This document shows positions 16,490 to 24,707 of a stretch of 64,000 nt of DNA, piece by piece. This stretch comes from Rhizobium leguminosarum. GTDB lineage: Bacteria; Pseudomonadota; Alphaproteobacteria; Rhizobiales; Rhizobiaceae. The stretch is from assembly GCF_017876795.1 (NCBI RefSeq), contig NZ_JAGIOR010000002.1, positions 620,001 through 684,000 on the forward strand, given 5' to 3'. Position numbers and translations under genes: made by a program. Each line of letters opens with the position of its first letter. Position 1 is the stretch's first letter. Below the pieces are notes generated by a model, which ran no database searches, was not told the origin of the DNA, and worked only from the letters and a program-made list of their open reading frames with translations.

Positions 16490-16805
16490 TGGCATCCTTG
16501 CAAGAAGGGCCGCGCAGGCGCGGCCGAGGTCGGCTTCGGCCTTAAGACAGCCGATGTCAACGGTTAGTTTCGCCGATGATTTTGTTTGATCGCCGTCGTC
16601 GCTGGGGTCGCTCTGCCCCTCGTCAATCAGTCCATGTGCATTGGAGTTTTTCCACCTATCTCCCAGGGGAAGAAGAGAAGCCTTCGTACTCGCCGCGTTG
16701 CCGGACATTTGCGGATACAAATCGGCATGACCTCGGACATATCTCGGATACATGAAAACGGCACCGTCTTGGGGCGTAAATTCAACCCTAAAACGGAGTT
16801 TCCCT

Positions 16806-18089
16806 TTGACGTCCTCCCCTCTTGATATTAACCGGCGCAATTTTCTGGCGGCTGCCGCCATCGCCAGCACCGCAACGATGTTAAAGCCTGCGATGTCATT
16901 TGCTACCGCTGGCGCAGCCGACGAGATTCGACCTTTCAAGGTAAACGTTCACGACAGCGCGATCCAAGAGTTGAAGCAGCGCCTTGCTGCAACGCGATGG
17001 CCAGCCAAGGAAAACGTCGATGACGACTCCCAGGGTGTCCAGCTCGACCGATTTCGCGCCCTCGTGAACTATTGGCAGGACGGTTACGACTGGCGGAAGG
17101 TCGAGGAAAAGCTCAATGCCAATCCGATGTTCATTACCGAAATCGACGGGCTCGATATCCATTTCATCCACGTCCGTTCCAAGCACGAGAACGCGCTGCC
17201 GTTGATCATGACCCACGGCTGGCCGGGTTCGATCCTTGAGATGCTCAAGATCATCGATCCGCTGACAAACCCGACTGCTCATGGCGGCACCGCCGAGGAT
17301 GCCTTCCATCTGGTCGTTCCGTCGATTCCGGGTTTCGGCTTTTCCGGTAAACCGAACGTGCGCGGATGGGGTTCCGACCACATTGGCCGCGTCTGGAGCA
17401 CGCTCATGAACCGGCTCGGATACCAAAAATACGTTTCGCAGGGCGGCGATTGCGGCTCGGTCATCTCACAGCGCATGGCGCATCAGAACGTTCCCGGATT
17501 GCTAGGCATTCACCTCACCATGCCTGCAATCGTCCCGAGCGAAATCGTGCCGATCCTGGCTGCAGGCGCTCCCGCGCCCGCGGAGCTTGACGGGGAGGAG
17601 CGAGCTTGTTTCGATAGGCTGGCGATCTTCTACCGAGATAGCGCTGCCTATGCGCAAATGATGGTCACGCGTCCGCAGACCATCGGCTATTCGTTGGTAG
17701 ATTCGCCGGTCGGAATGGCGGCTTGGATGTACGACAAGTTTGCTGAATGGACATATAGCGACAAGCAGCCGGAGAAGGTCCTGACGCGCGACGAGATGCT
17801 CGACGACATTTCGCTTTATTGGTTCACGGAGACCGGTGCGTCGGCTGCGCAAATCTACTGGGAAGACCATACCAACAACTTCAATGCCCTCGACAAGATC
17901 CCGACGTTGCCGGTGGCGGTCAGCGTCTTCCCAGGGGAAATCTATCAAGCTCCGAGGTCGTGGACTGAGCGAGCCTACGGCAACCTGATCTATTTCAACG
18001 AAGTTGATAACGGCGGACATTTCGCCGCTTGGGAACAGCCCGCGATCTTCACCAACGAAGTTCGGGCGGCGTTCCGTTCGCTACGCTAA
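16806..18089 (+). CDS. Exported epoxide hydrolase (EHN-type alpha/beta hydrolase)
   Basis: 427 residues from a TTG codon with ACGGAG upstream; an in-frame ATG at 16752 lacks a ribosome site. A Tat-like signal (NRRNFLAAAAIASTA) leads into the EHN domain (IRPFKVNVHDSAIQELKQRLAATRWP, about residues 40-150) and a hydrolase fold with oxyanion HGWPGS, nucleophile elbow GGDCGS (Asp), EDHTNNF and C-terminal NGGHFAAWEQP with catalytic His. Matches bacterial microsomal-type epoxide hydrolases; converts epoxides to diols. The Tat signal suggests a folded, periplasmic protein. Confidence 0.9.
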   Translation: MTSSPLDINRRNFLAAAAIASTATMLKPAMSFATAGAADEIRPFKVNVHDSAIQELKQRLAATRWPAKENVDDDSQGVQLDRFRALVNYWQDGYDWRKVEEKLNANPMFITEIDGLDIHFIHVRSKHENALPLIMTHGWPGSILEMLKIIDPLTNPTAHGGTAEDAFHLVVPSIPGFGFSGKPNVRGWGSDHIGRVWSTLMNRLGYQKYVSQGGDCGSVISQRMAHQNVPGLLGIHLTMPAIVPSEIVPILAAGAPAPAELDGEERACFDRLAIFYRDSAAYAQMMVTRPQTIGYSLVDSPVGMAAWMYDKFAEWTYSDKQPEKVLTRDEMLDDISLYWFTETGASAAQIYWEDHTNNFNALDKIPTLPVAVSVFPGEIYQAPRSWTERAYGNLIYFNEVDNGGHFAAWEQPAIFTNEVRAAFRSLR

Positions 18090-18224
18090 GATGAGCGCTT
18101 GATGGCCGTCGCCATTGCGGCGGCCGTCTCCTTCAGCCGCAAGCGAGCGCATCGTCCGATATCCAGTCTGAGTTCTATTTCAAGCACTTTGCGTTGTCGG
18201 CAGGTGTCGTGGTAGGAACTGGGT

Positions 18225-18547
18225 ATGAACTCACTAAGCGATCTAGATTGCCAAGCCTGCGGTGCGTGTTGCTCTTTCTCGGCTGATTGGCCAAGATTTT
18301 CCACGGAAAGTGACGCCGCTCTCGATTTGCTGCCGCCGCGCTTCATCGCGGCAGATGAGACGGGAATGCGTTGTAGTGGGTCGCGTTGCGATGCATTGTC
18401 GGGTCGGGTCGGGTCGGTTTTGAGACATCTTGTCTCGTCTACGATATTCGGCCTGTTGTTTGTCGCGAATGCGTTCCCGGAGATGCTGCCTGCCTGATGG
18501 CGCGTGACGCCTTCGGATTGACGGCGCCGCATCAGATCCTTGGGTAG
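18225..18547 (+). pseudogene. YkgJ-type cysteine cluster protein, frameshifted by a GTCGG repeat
   Basis: The first frame encodes CQACGACCSFSADWPRF and GMRCSGSRCDALSGRVG, the N-terminal part of a CxxCxxCC zinc/iron-chelating YkgJ-type protein. It then shifts at four tandem GTCGG units (18398-18417). The missing C-terminal part continues in another frame as FETSCLVYDIRPVVCREC ... CLMARDAFGL and stops at 18545-18547. Three units instead of four would restore one 105-residue frame. The current first frame ends at 18497 with a non-homologous tail. Either a pseudogene, a phase-variable gene, or a sequencing error. Confidence 0.8.
18398..18417 (+). repeat. Tandem pentanucleotide (GTCGG)4
   Basis: Four perfect 5-base units inside a coding region. 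Because five is not a multiple of three, each unit gained or lost shifts the frame of the surrounding cysteine cluster gene. Confidence 0.9.
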
Positions 18548-18597
18548 GCCAGCGCTTAAACAGGGCGCAAATCCATAGTTCTGCGTTGAAGCGCGCT

Positions 18598-19167
18598 TTA
18601 GCGCAGCTTCTCAACGGCGATGGCGAGACACGTCTTGAACGCGGCAAGGTCGGTATAGAGTGCATCCCGAGGCGCGTCACCAACGATGAGGACGCCGCCG
18701 CGCCGCTCGATACCCGCATGCAGCATCAGATTGTCGGCCAGGCCGAAATCCTCGACCGCAACGCCGTTCGGGTCTCGCAGTCGACCTTCGGCATCATAGG
18801 CGACGGCCCCACCATAAAGATCGCTCACGCGTCCGCTGTGATCCCGGGCCACATTCGTGTAGGCGAATACCGGCTTACCACTTGCGCACATGAAGCCGAG
18901 CTCGAAGGCCGTCCCGGTATCGGCGGCAATGCCACGAAAGGGCGTCAGATTGGCTATGATGGCGTCAGCCTCCATCATCATCTTTTCGTCGACCGCGTTT
19001 ATCGCGGCTGCGCGCTCGCGCTTCGAGTTCGTGTGAGGGATTTCCAGATCACCGGGCGAGAGCGGGAGAAGTCCCGCCTCGCGGGCAAGCGCTGCCTTCC
19101 GGTCGAGCATTTCACGGGCGTTTGGAAGGAAGACTTCAGGACCGGCCAGATAAACTTTTTTTGTCAT
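18598..19167 (-). CDS. Nucleoside 2-deoxyribosyltransferase-like protein
   Basis: 189 residues from MTKKVYLAGPEVF, whose ATG follows GAGGTG; an in-frame ATG 57 bases upstream is less likely. Segments KVYLAGPEVFLPNA, ADAIIANLTPFRG, AADTGTAFELGFM (catalytic Glu in FELGF) and GRPVFAY-type strand match the nucleoside 2-deoxyribosyltransferase family, which transfers deoxyribose between bases in nucleotide salvage. A C-terminal segment VEDFGLADNLML is typical of the COG3613 branch. Cytoplasmic, monocistronic. Confidence 0.85.
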   Translation of the reverse strand: MTKKVYLAGPEVFLPNAREMLDRKAALAREAGLLPLSPGDLEIPHTNSKRERAAAINAVDEKMMMEADAIIANLTPFRGIAADTGTAFELGFMCASGKPVFAYTNVARDHSGRVSDLYGGAVAYDAEGRLRDPNGVAVEDFGLADNLMLHAGIERRGGVLIVGDAPRDALYTDLAAFKTCLAIAVEKLR

Positions 19168-19414
19168 AGATGAATTGCACCTCAATGGGATGGGCTCGGA
19201 ATACGTCCCTAGCTGTAGAGCCAAGAAGGATCACAATCCAGTGGACGAGAACCCGCCTACGCCGCGCAGCGTGTACCAATCAGATCGTTCGCTGATGGAA
19301 TTTTCGCGAAGCATGTTGGTCCGGCCGACCGCTCTTCATAGGACCAAAGCCCTATGCTGGAACGAGCCCGCGCAGATGACGTTCAGCCGATAGCCGAGAG
19401 CTGAGGAGATGTCG

Positions 19415-19657
19415 ATGCGCCGCGATTTTTGGGACCAGCCCGTTGAGGTCATCATTGGGGATGGCGACCACCTTAAGAGTATCCGCAGCAGCAGGGACGC
19501 GCTCGCATATCTCATGACCTGTTGGCCGCGTAAGAAAGCAGCGTCCTTCGCCGTCGCGAAGAGGATCTGCACGGACGCCGTCGATGGGCGGGCCGATTCA
19601 TCGGCGGCCGCATCGGCATTCAAAGTTGCGGCGAAAGAAGCTGGCGTCCTTCATTAG
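19415..19657 (+). CDS. DUF982 domain protein
   Basis: 80 residues from the second ATG, correctly spaced from GAGGAG (the ATG at 19409 touches it). The pattern FWDQPVEVIIGDGDHLKSI, SRDALAYLMTCWP, and AAASAFKVAAKEAGV is the DUF982 signature, a small family abundant on rhizobial replicons and of unknown function. Confidence 0.85.
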   Translation: MRRDFWDQPVEVIIGDGDHLKSIRSSRDALAYLMTCWPRKKAASFAVAKRICTDAVDGRADSSAAASAFKVAAKEAGVLH

Positions 19658-19667
19658 TTGCAAGGAA

Positions 19668-19967
19668 ATCGATCCAGCATGCCTCCACCGGCCGCAGGAG
19701 GTGCTGCCGGGCGCGGAATACCAAAGTGACGAGGATCTGATTCGTCGCGTCGGCGATATCGCCACAACGATCTTCCATCCGGTCGGCACCTGTAAGATGG
19801 GCAGTGGCACGATGGCGGTCGTCGATTCGCAATTGCGGGTGCATGGGCTGGCGAATCTGCGGGTCGTCGATGCGTCGGTCATGCCGACGATCGTCTCGGG
19901 CAATACCAACTCGCCGGTGATCATGATTGCCGAGAAGGCCGCCGAAAGTATCCTGTCAGGGCAATAG
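19668..19967 (+). pseudogene. GMC oxidoreductase, C-terminal remnant
   Basis: Only the last 100 residues of a glucose-methanol-choline oxidoreductase remain: PQEVLPGAEYQSDEDLIRRVG, the active-site FHPVGTCKMG with its catalytic His, VVDASVMPTIVSGNTNSP with the conserved Asn, and IMIAEKAA. The FAD-binding N-terminal 400 residues are absent; the DUF982 gene occupies the upstream DNA. There is also a short internal loss after KMG. Not expected to be functional. Confidence 0.85.
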
Positions 19968-20102
19968 CTCTTGGCATTGTCTGAAGTGTATGCGCGAAAC
20001 ACCTTGCCGTTCCGGTAGCCCAAAACGACACGTGCAGCGCTTGATTACAGTCGCGACAGCCTATCGCGCCAAGGCATTCCTGCCTGCGGACTGTGACGAC
20101 GA

Positions 20103-20129
20103 GCCCAACCCGCTTAACGCGGGCTGGGC
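20103..20129 (-). terminator. Hairpin downstream of the cold shock gene
   Basis: GCCCAACCCGC and GCGGGCTGGGC pair (one mismatch) around a TTAAC loop, 17 bases past the cold shock gene's stop. No strong T-tract follows, so termination is probable but not certain. Confidence 0.5.
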
Positions 20130-20145
20130 AATATTCGACTTTCAA

Positions 20146-20349
20146 TCAGAGGGTTGAGACGTTCTCAGCCTTTGATTTTCCGGTCTTGCGATCCTGTCCG
20201 ACGTCAAAGCTGACCTTGTCGCCTTCGCGGAGCGAGCCGCCGCGCTGCAGCGCAGACACGTGCACGAACACGTCTTGTCCGCCATCCTCAGGGGTAATGA
20301 AGCCGAAGCCCTTGTCGTCATTGAAGAATTTAACCGTACCTGTCGGCAT
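20146..20349 (-). CDS. Cold shock protein (CspA family)
   Basis: 67-residue single CSD protein, standard length. RNA-binding motifs RNP1 (KGFGFI, residues 13-18) and RNP2 (VFVHV, 27-31) are intact, with [22 protein letters not shown] at the N terminus and ALQRGG in the loop. Acts as an RNA chaperone in the cytoplasm. A longer open frame upstream to 20420 lies in what is probably the 5' leader. Confidence 0.95.
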   Translation of the reverse strand: MPTGTVKFFNDDKGFGFITPEDGGQDVFVHVSALQRGGSLREGDKVSFDVGQDRKTGKSKAENVSTL

Positions 20350-20459
20350 GAGATAACTATTCCTTGTGTCATTCGTCGATTTGCGAAAGCGAAACTATAC
20401 CGCCGACGCTTCTCTATCAACCTTCATGCCGATGACGCAATTCAAAAGCAGCGAAGGCA

Positions 20460-21008
20460 CTAGCTTCGTTGAAGGTCAATCAGGCTCGTGACAACCGATC
20501 GACCTGTGGCGGGATCGGTATCGACGGTCGTGAGGCGCATGCCCGACGCTCCAATCTTTTTGATCGTCATCTGCGCACGTCGATCGCCATTTACCTCCTT
20601 CGCCCACTTTATCGCAAGGTTTATGGCATCTCCGCTGCGCTTCCCGCCAAGACCCGCGGTCCCGGTTCCCGCCCCAACATAGGAGCCGGTGTAGCTGTCA
20701 CCGCTCGCCTTGAGATTGGCGCTGATGATGCGGGAAAAAACCATGAGGCTGGTGCAGCGCCCGTTGAGTGCGAGGGAACTCGCGTTTGTGTCCGACGTGA
20801 AGCGGCAAGTGACTTTGAGGGTGGGTGCATTTGTCCGCACTTTCACCGTCCCTTTACCGCTCCAATTTCCCGCAAGTGTTTTCAGGAAGGCTGATTCGTC
20901 GGCATGGGCATCGGCGCCCAAGACCGCCGACCCGGTCGCAATGGCGATGGAGCATGCAATGACCTGGATTATGTGAGTAGTTTTCTGCCCGTGGGACATC
21001 AGCATCAC
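20460..21008 (-). CDS. Hypothetical exported protein
   Basis: 182 residues with a signal peptide (hydrophobic IIQVIACSIAIATGSAVLG, cleavage near AHA-DE at about 36). The mature part starts FLKTLAGNWSGKGTVKVRT, a lipocalin-like 'NWSG.G' opening, followed by many short beta-type segments (LALNGRC, GDSYTGSYVGAG, MTIKKIGASGMRLTTVD). Reads as a small periplasmic beta-barrel protein of unknown ligand. A start two codons downstream is also possible. Confidence 0.65.
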   Translation of the reverse strand: MMLMSHGQKTTHIIQVIACSIAIATGSAVLGADAHADESAFLKTLAGNWSGKGTVKVRTNAPTLKVTCRFTSDTNASSLALNGRCTSLMVFSRIISANLKASGDSYTGSYVGAGTGTAGLGGKRSGDAINLAIKWAKEVNGDRRAQMTIKKIGASGMRLTTVDTDPATGRSVVTSLIDLQRS

Positions 21009-21312
21009 GACGCTCAGTTAATCGAGGAGAAGTGTGGTCATATAATCGCTCGGCGGTGATTTGGTTCCGTGTGGGAGGGCACCCAGGCTTGCAACATACC
21101 TCCTGTTGCGAACGTGGTATGCGCACACGCATGTCAACAGGATCGACGTAGAAATGCTGCTCAAGCGTGCAAAAAGGGATTGCGAATCCTTCGCATCAGG
21201 TTGTAGATCTGGATCACGCAGTGGGATTATGCAAGCCGATCAGAATGACGCCACCTCCGCTCGTTCGTCATCGGTCGCTGCATGAAGCTTTACCGGCGCG
21301 CGGCGCTGTCAC
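21009..21312. other. Intergenic stretch without recognisable features
   Basis: About 300 bases between two divergent hypothetical genes. It probably holds both promoters, but no clear -35/-10 pair, operator or repeat was recognised. Confidence 0.5.
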
Positions 21313-22425
21313 ATGAGGGGTCCAACGCCATTGTCTTCGCTTGTTCTCCCCAGTCGTCCGCTTTCATTGGCGCGTAACGTCATTTCCACGCCGAACGCCT
21401 ACTTCTGGTCAACGCCCATTATCCTGGCATTGGCTGTCTTTCTATTCGTCTCGGAAGCACCGGGCGTGATCCGCGATTTCCAGATCAGCCAGAACCCTTT
21501 GGTACTCGAAGATGGTGACGTGCAAAACGGGAAATGCACGACACGCAAGGCAGTCTTCACCGACTGCGAGGCGCGCCTCGTCTACAGCTACGGTGGACGA
21601 AACTACGACACCGAGGTCGAGGTCATGTTCGTCGATTTCCATAGCGGCGACTATGAAACCGGTCTTGTGATCTCCGCCGATCATCCCGAACTCGCGACGA
21701 TGAGCCTCGGTCTGGACATGCTCTGGAACAGGATCATCACCCTCACTTTGTTTGTGGTCCTGCTTGGCGGCATGAGCCTGGGGATGATTTTTCTCGGCAT
21801 CCGCATTTGGCGGGTCAAGGGCCAATTGCGCCGTCCGGCCAGGCTGATCCCGGTCCCGGTCGAGATCAGCGCATTCGACCGCAAGCGCGGCGTCCTTTCC
21901 ATCACCTACAATGACAAGATTGCCGCCGACAAAACCGGGCGATCGGCTTACACGCGGATGAAGAGCGGACAGGAGCCTCTGATTGTCGGTGAAGCCAATG
22001 GCAAGGCGATCGGACTGGCTGTCAGGCATGGCAATACAGCGCTGCCAGTGCTTCTGGACGATCGTCTGCAGCGGGTCGAGCTTACGGATGCCGAGCGCAC
22101 CGCAGCTCTTGCACCCTTGGCGCATCAGCAAGCAGGCGATCAGGGTGTGCCGGTGCTGATCGAAGAAGCCAAAAGAACGGTATCGATCTGGAAGCGGCTG
22201 CAGCTTTTCTTCGGTGTGTTGCTTCTGATCGTCGTCGGTGTGGGCGGCTTCTGGCTTTGGTATGTCACAACGTCCTCGACGCAATTCCAATCGCCTGGCA
22301 TGGACATCAACAATCTCATGCCGGCGCCGTTAAACGAGTGGGGATGCGAGCAACTAAAGAAGCGGTTTGGTCAGGATCGTGCACCGTTCGGTTGCGTCGC
22401 CGCCGATTACACGAGCTGGAAGTAA
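21313..22425 (+). CDS. Hypothetical membrane protein, DUF3592-like layout
   Basis: 370 residues with three membrane helices: TPIILALAVFLFVSE near 40, ITLTLFVVLLGGMSLGMIFLG near 145, and LFFGVLLLIVVGVGGFWLWYV near 305. Between the first two lies a short extracytoplasmic domain with a Cys pair (GKCTTRKAVFTDCEARLVYSY) and YDTEVEV; this arrangement resembles DUF3592 proteins. The cytoplasmic domain has two similar halves. Short C-terminal domain with paired Cys (WGCEQL, FGCVA). The family is not certain and the function is unknown. Confidence 0.6.
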   Translation: MRGPTPLSSLVLPSRPLSLARNVISTPNAYFWSTPIILALAVFLFVSEAPGVIRDFQISQNPLVLEDGDVQNGKCTTRKAVFTDCEARLVYSYGGRNYDTEVEVMFVDFHSGDYETGLVISADHPELATMSLGLDMLWNRIITLTLFVVLLGGMSLGMIFLGIRIWRVKGQLRRPARLIPVPVEISAFDRKRGVLSITYNDKIAADKTGRSAYTRMKSGQEPLIVGEANGKAIGLAVRHGNTALPVLLDDRLQRVELTDAERTAALAPLAHQQAGDQGVPVLIEEAKRTVSIWKRLQLFFGVLLLIVVGVGGFWLWYVTTSSTQFQSPGMDINNLMPAPLNEWGCEQLKKRFGQDRAPFGCVAADYTSWK

Positions 22426-22513
22426 AAACGGCCTGCGCAGCCGATGCCTATCGTTTGATAGGGAACGCCTGATAGCAGCCTTTGCATCGCGAAGCGCACG
22501 AAATCGCGGCGCA

Positions 22514-23120
22514 TCATCCGGGTTTCCGTGCGTAAAACGTGTTCCACGCTTCGTTGTTACGACCCATGCGGTATGCGTCCCACTCAAGATCCATGCCGGC
22601 GGCCTTGATGCACAACGCGAAGTCGTCACGGCGCCAGTAGGTCAGGTGGTAGGCACCGCTCGTCTCCCCGTCGCCATCACGCATTGTCACCAGGAAGACG
22701 CCTCCGGGGCGCAGCGCGGCGACGATCTTTTCAATGACTTGGCCGGTCTGGTCGCGAGGCACGTAGATGAGGACACAGAGAGCGATCACAGCGTCATAGG
22801 GGCCGCGGAGGTCGTCGGTGATGACGTTGAGGAACTCGCCCTGCTTGCCGCGCCGCCTGCAGTTCGAGAAACCGTTGCGTGGCATCGGTTCGCCTTACCA
22901 AAACATCCTGTGTCTCAAGGAAATCCGCATCCCATCCGGGGCCTGATCCGATCTCAAGGACCCGGCCGCCTTTGCCGGCGGCGACCGCGACCTGGCGCAA
23001 CGCCGCCTCCAGGCTGGGCGAGGGAAACGGACCAACGATGCGACTATAATCATCGGCACAATTTTCATAGGAATCGATCGCGCGTTGGGTGCCGGCCAAG
23101 GTGGCGGAAGAAATGGGCAT
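22514..23120 (-). pseudogene. Class I SAM-dependent methyltransferase, frameshifted
   Basis: Translation from 23120 gives a methyltransferase N-terminal half with motif I (GRVLEIGSGPGWDADFLE) up to QRFLELQAAR. The C-terminal half continues in another frame (KQGEFLNVITDDLRGPYDAVIALCVLIYV, LRPGGVFLVTMRDG, WRRDDF) and stops at 22514. The shift lies at about 22847-22857 in a GC-rich run reading GCGGCGCGGC on the coding strand; restoring two bases (one CG) joins the halves into a protein of about 200 residues. Probably a recent inactivation or a sequencing error. Confidence 0.8.
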
Positions 23121-23153
23121 TTTGATCTCCGAATAATGGAATACTAACGCCGC

Positions 23154-23510
23154 TCAGCCCTTCATATCACCATGCTCAGCGTAAGGCCGCGTAATAAGCC
23201 CGAGCGGCAGCGGATCCAATGCCGCCATTCGTTCGCACGTCTCAACGGCTTCGGAAACGCGGCCGACGGCGAGCAAGGCGCGGCACAAAGGCGACCCCAC
23301 GATCGCCCCAATATACCGAGCCTAGCCGAATTCGACGGTCCGCGCAAAGATCGCCGGTCCGACTTCGATGATCTGGGCGTAATCTCCAATCTCAAGCAGG
23401 GCCTGCAGCAGAGCTGCCCCCGCCAGCACTTCGACCCGGCCGATGGAGGCTTGCCCGGCGCGCTTAGCCACGCTCCAAAAACCATCGACGCGAGAACTGT
23501 CCGAGGCCAT
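23154..23510 (-). pseudogene. Helical-repeat (TPR-like) protein remnant with in-frame stop
   Basis: One frame reads RVEVLAGAALLQALLEIGDYAQIIEVGPAIFARTVEFG, an amber stop (23322-23324), then without shifting frame ARYIGAIVGSPLCRALLAVGRVSEAVETCERMAALDPLPL to a TGA at 23154. The paired helices resemble tetratricopeptide repeats of a larger regulator or cyclase, but the parent family is not identified. Upstream the frame runs antisense to the hydrolase remnant, so the N-terminal part is lost. Confidence 0.55.
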
Positions 23511-23540
23511 GTCCACGGATGCCGCGACGATCAGTGCCTC

Positions 23541-23885
23541 GATACGGTTACCCAGATGATCGCCGGTTCTGCGTACCCTTATAACGAACGGCTTGCGCGC
23601 GCCTTTGTCGAACGGGACGTCAGGCGGGCGAAAAGCTTCGTCAGTGCCACCAATCATTTCATGCTGTGGGGCGGCCAGACCTTGAAGGGAAAATTGGCTG
23701 AACCGGCCACGCCCCTGCTTGTCATACACGGAACGGCTGAGCCGATATATCCGGTTGAGCACGGCGAACTGCTGGCGCAAACCGTCAAGGCAGCGAAGCT
23801 TGTTTGGCTCGAAGGTGGCGGTCACGAAATTCATCGCTATGATTGGGAAAAGATCGTTTCTGCTATCGACGCCCACTTGCAGTGA
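23541..23885 (+). pseudogene. Alpha/beta hydrolase, C-terminal remnant
   Basis: The last 115 residues of an alpha/beta hydrolase survive: AYPYNERLARAFVERDVRRA, LAEPATPLLVIHGTAEPIYP with the acid-residue strand, and LVWLEGGGHEIHRYDW with the catalytic His. The nucleophile domain is missing and upstream sequence in this frame is not hydrolase-like. Not expected to be active. Confidence 0.7.
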
Positions 23886-23917
23886 CGCGAGAGGGGCGGA
23901 GACGTGCCGATCGATGG

Positions 23918-24027
23918 CTACGCCCTTCCGTACATCCGGCTCGCGCGCAGCAAGCGTTGCGAATAGGGATGTTCGACCGCGCCTCTTCGCGATGCCTCGA
24001 TATCGACCTCGACGATCTCGCCCGCTT
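23918..24027 (-). pseudogene. Duplicated 3' end of an oligopeptide ABC ATPase gene
   Basis: Encodes the tail RLLRASRMYGRA with its stop plus about 24 preceding codons, almost identical to the 3' end of the intact ATPase gene at 27646-27758, in the same orientation. A three-base deletion and a few substitutions distinguish the copies. The rest of the ATPase gene is absent here. Confidence 0.85.
23925..24027. repeat. Direct repeat, left copy
   Basis: About 103 bases matching 27653-27758 from CTTCCGTACATCCGGCTCGC to GATCTCGCCCGCTT. The two copies bracket the DedA/methyltransferase/two-component module. Confidence 0.85.
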
Positions 24028-24095
24028 TGGCAACGCGCCGTTAAGCGGGATGCTCGCCGCCCACTCTACGAACTATCCGTTGCTCGGTCTGAGGC

Positions 24096-24707
24096 TTATG
24101 TTCGCGCCGTCCGCTGCCTCTGCATGAGCCATCGCGTGCTGCCTGCAACCACGATTTCAACGGCCACAAGCGCCAAGGACAAGAGAACGCCTGTCTTGAC
24201 CGGATCATGGGCGGCTCCGCGCAACACGAATCCGGTGGTCAGGAAGAAGGTGTTATAGGTTGTGATCCCGATCGCCGAGGCGACGAGAAAACAATCGGCG
24301 CGCAGCTTAAGCACGCCGGCCGGCAACGACAGGTAAAGCCTCGCCACAGGGATTATTTGGCCACAGAGAGAGACAGCGAAGTGATTTCGGCGATAGGCAT
24401 TGGCAAGATGCCGATAACGTTCGAGGGGTAGAAAGACGAACCTCCCGTATTTGTCGACCGCCTGAGTGACACGCTCTTCTCCAAGAGAGCGACCGAACGT
24501 GTAGACACATGCTGTCCCAATCAACGAACCGCTGGACGTAGCGACAATGACGGCAGCCAGCTCCAGGATCGTCGACGTGGCGGAGCCGAAGATCAGCAGC
24601 ATGAGATAGGAGGGTACGATGGGTATGGTCTTTTCGAACACAGCCGCGGCGAACATGCCCAAGACGCCAAATTGAACGACGAAGGGCAACAGCTCCGATG
24701 AGCTCAT
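24096..24707 (-). CDS. DedA/SNARE-associated (VTT) family membrane protein
   Basis: 203 residues, four to five membrane helices. It has the family's FEKTIPIVPSYLMLLIFG opening, an amphipathic re-entrant segment YRRNHFAVSLCGQIIPVARLYLSLPAGVLKL with the conserved Arg, and YNTFFLTTGFVLRG. DedA proteins recycle or flip lipid carriers such as undecaprenyl phosphate or phospholipids at the inner membrane. Its ATG overlaps the stop of the upstream methyltransferase gene (ATGA), so the two are translationally coupled. Confidence 0.88.
   Translation of the reverse strand: MSSSELLPFVVQFGVLGMFAAAVFEKTIPIVPSYLMLLIFGSATSTILELAAVIVATSSGSLIGTACVYTFGRSLGEERVTQAVDKYGRFVFLPLERYRHLANAYRRNHFAVSLCGQIIPVARLYLSLPAGVLKLRADCFLVASAIGITTYNTFFLTTGFVLRGAAHDPVKTGVLLSLALVAVEIVVAGSTRWLMQRQRTART

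Noticed and set aside
16489..16939. Upstream extension of the DMT permease frame
   Set aside because: The extension overlaps the divergent epoxide hydrolase gene, is not hydrophobic and lacks a ribosome site; the start was set at 16489.
23172..23540. First part of the plus-strand frame leading into the hydrolase remnant
   Set aside because: Not hydrolase-like and antisense to a better TPR-like reading; treated as a chance extension.
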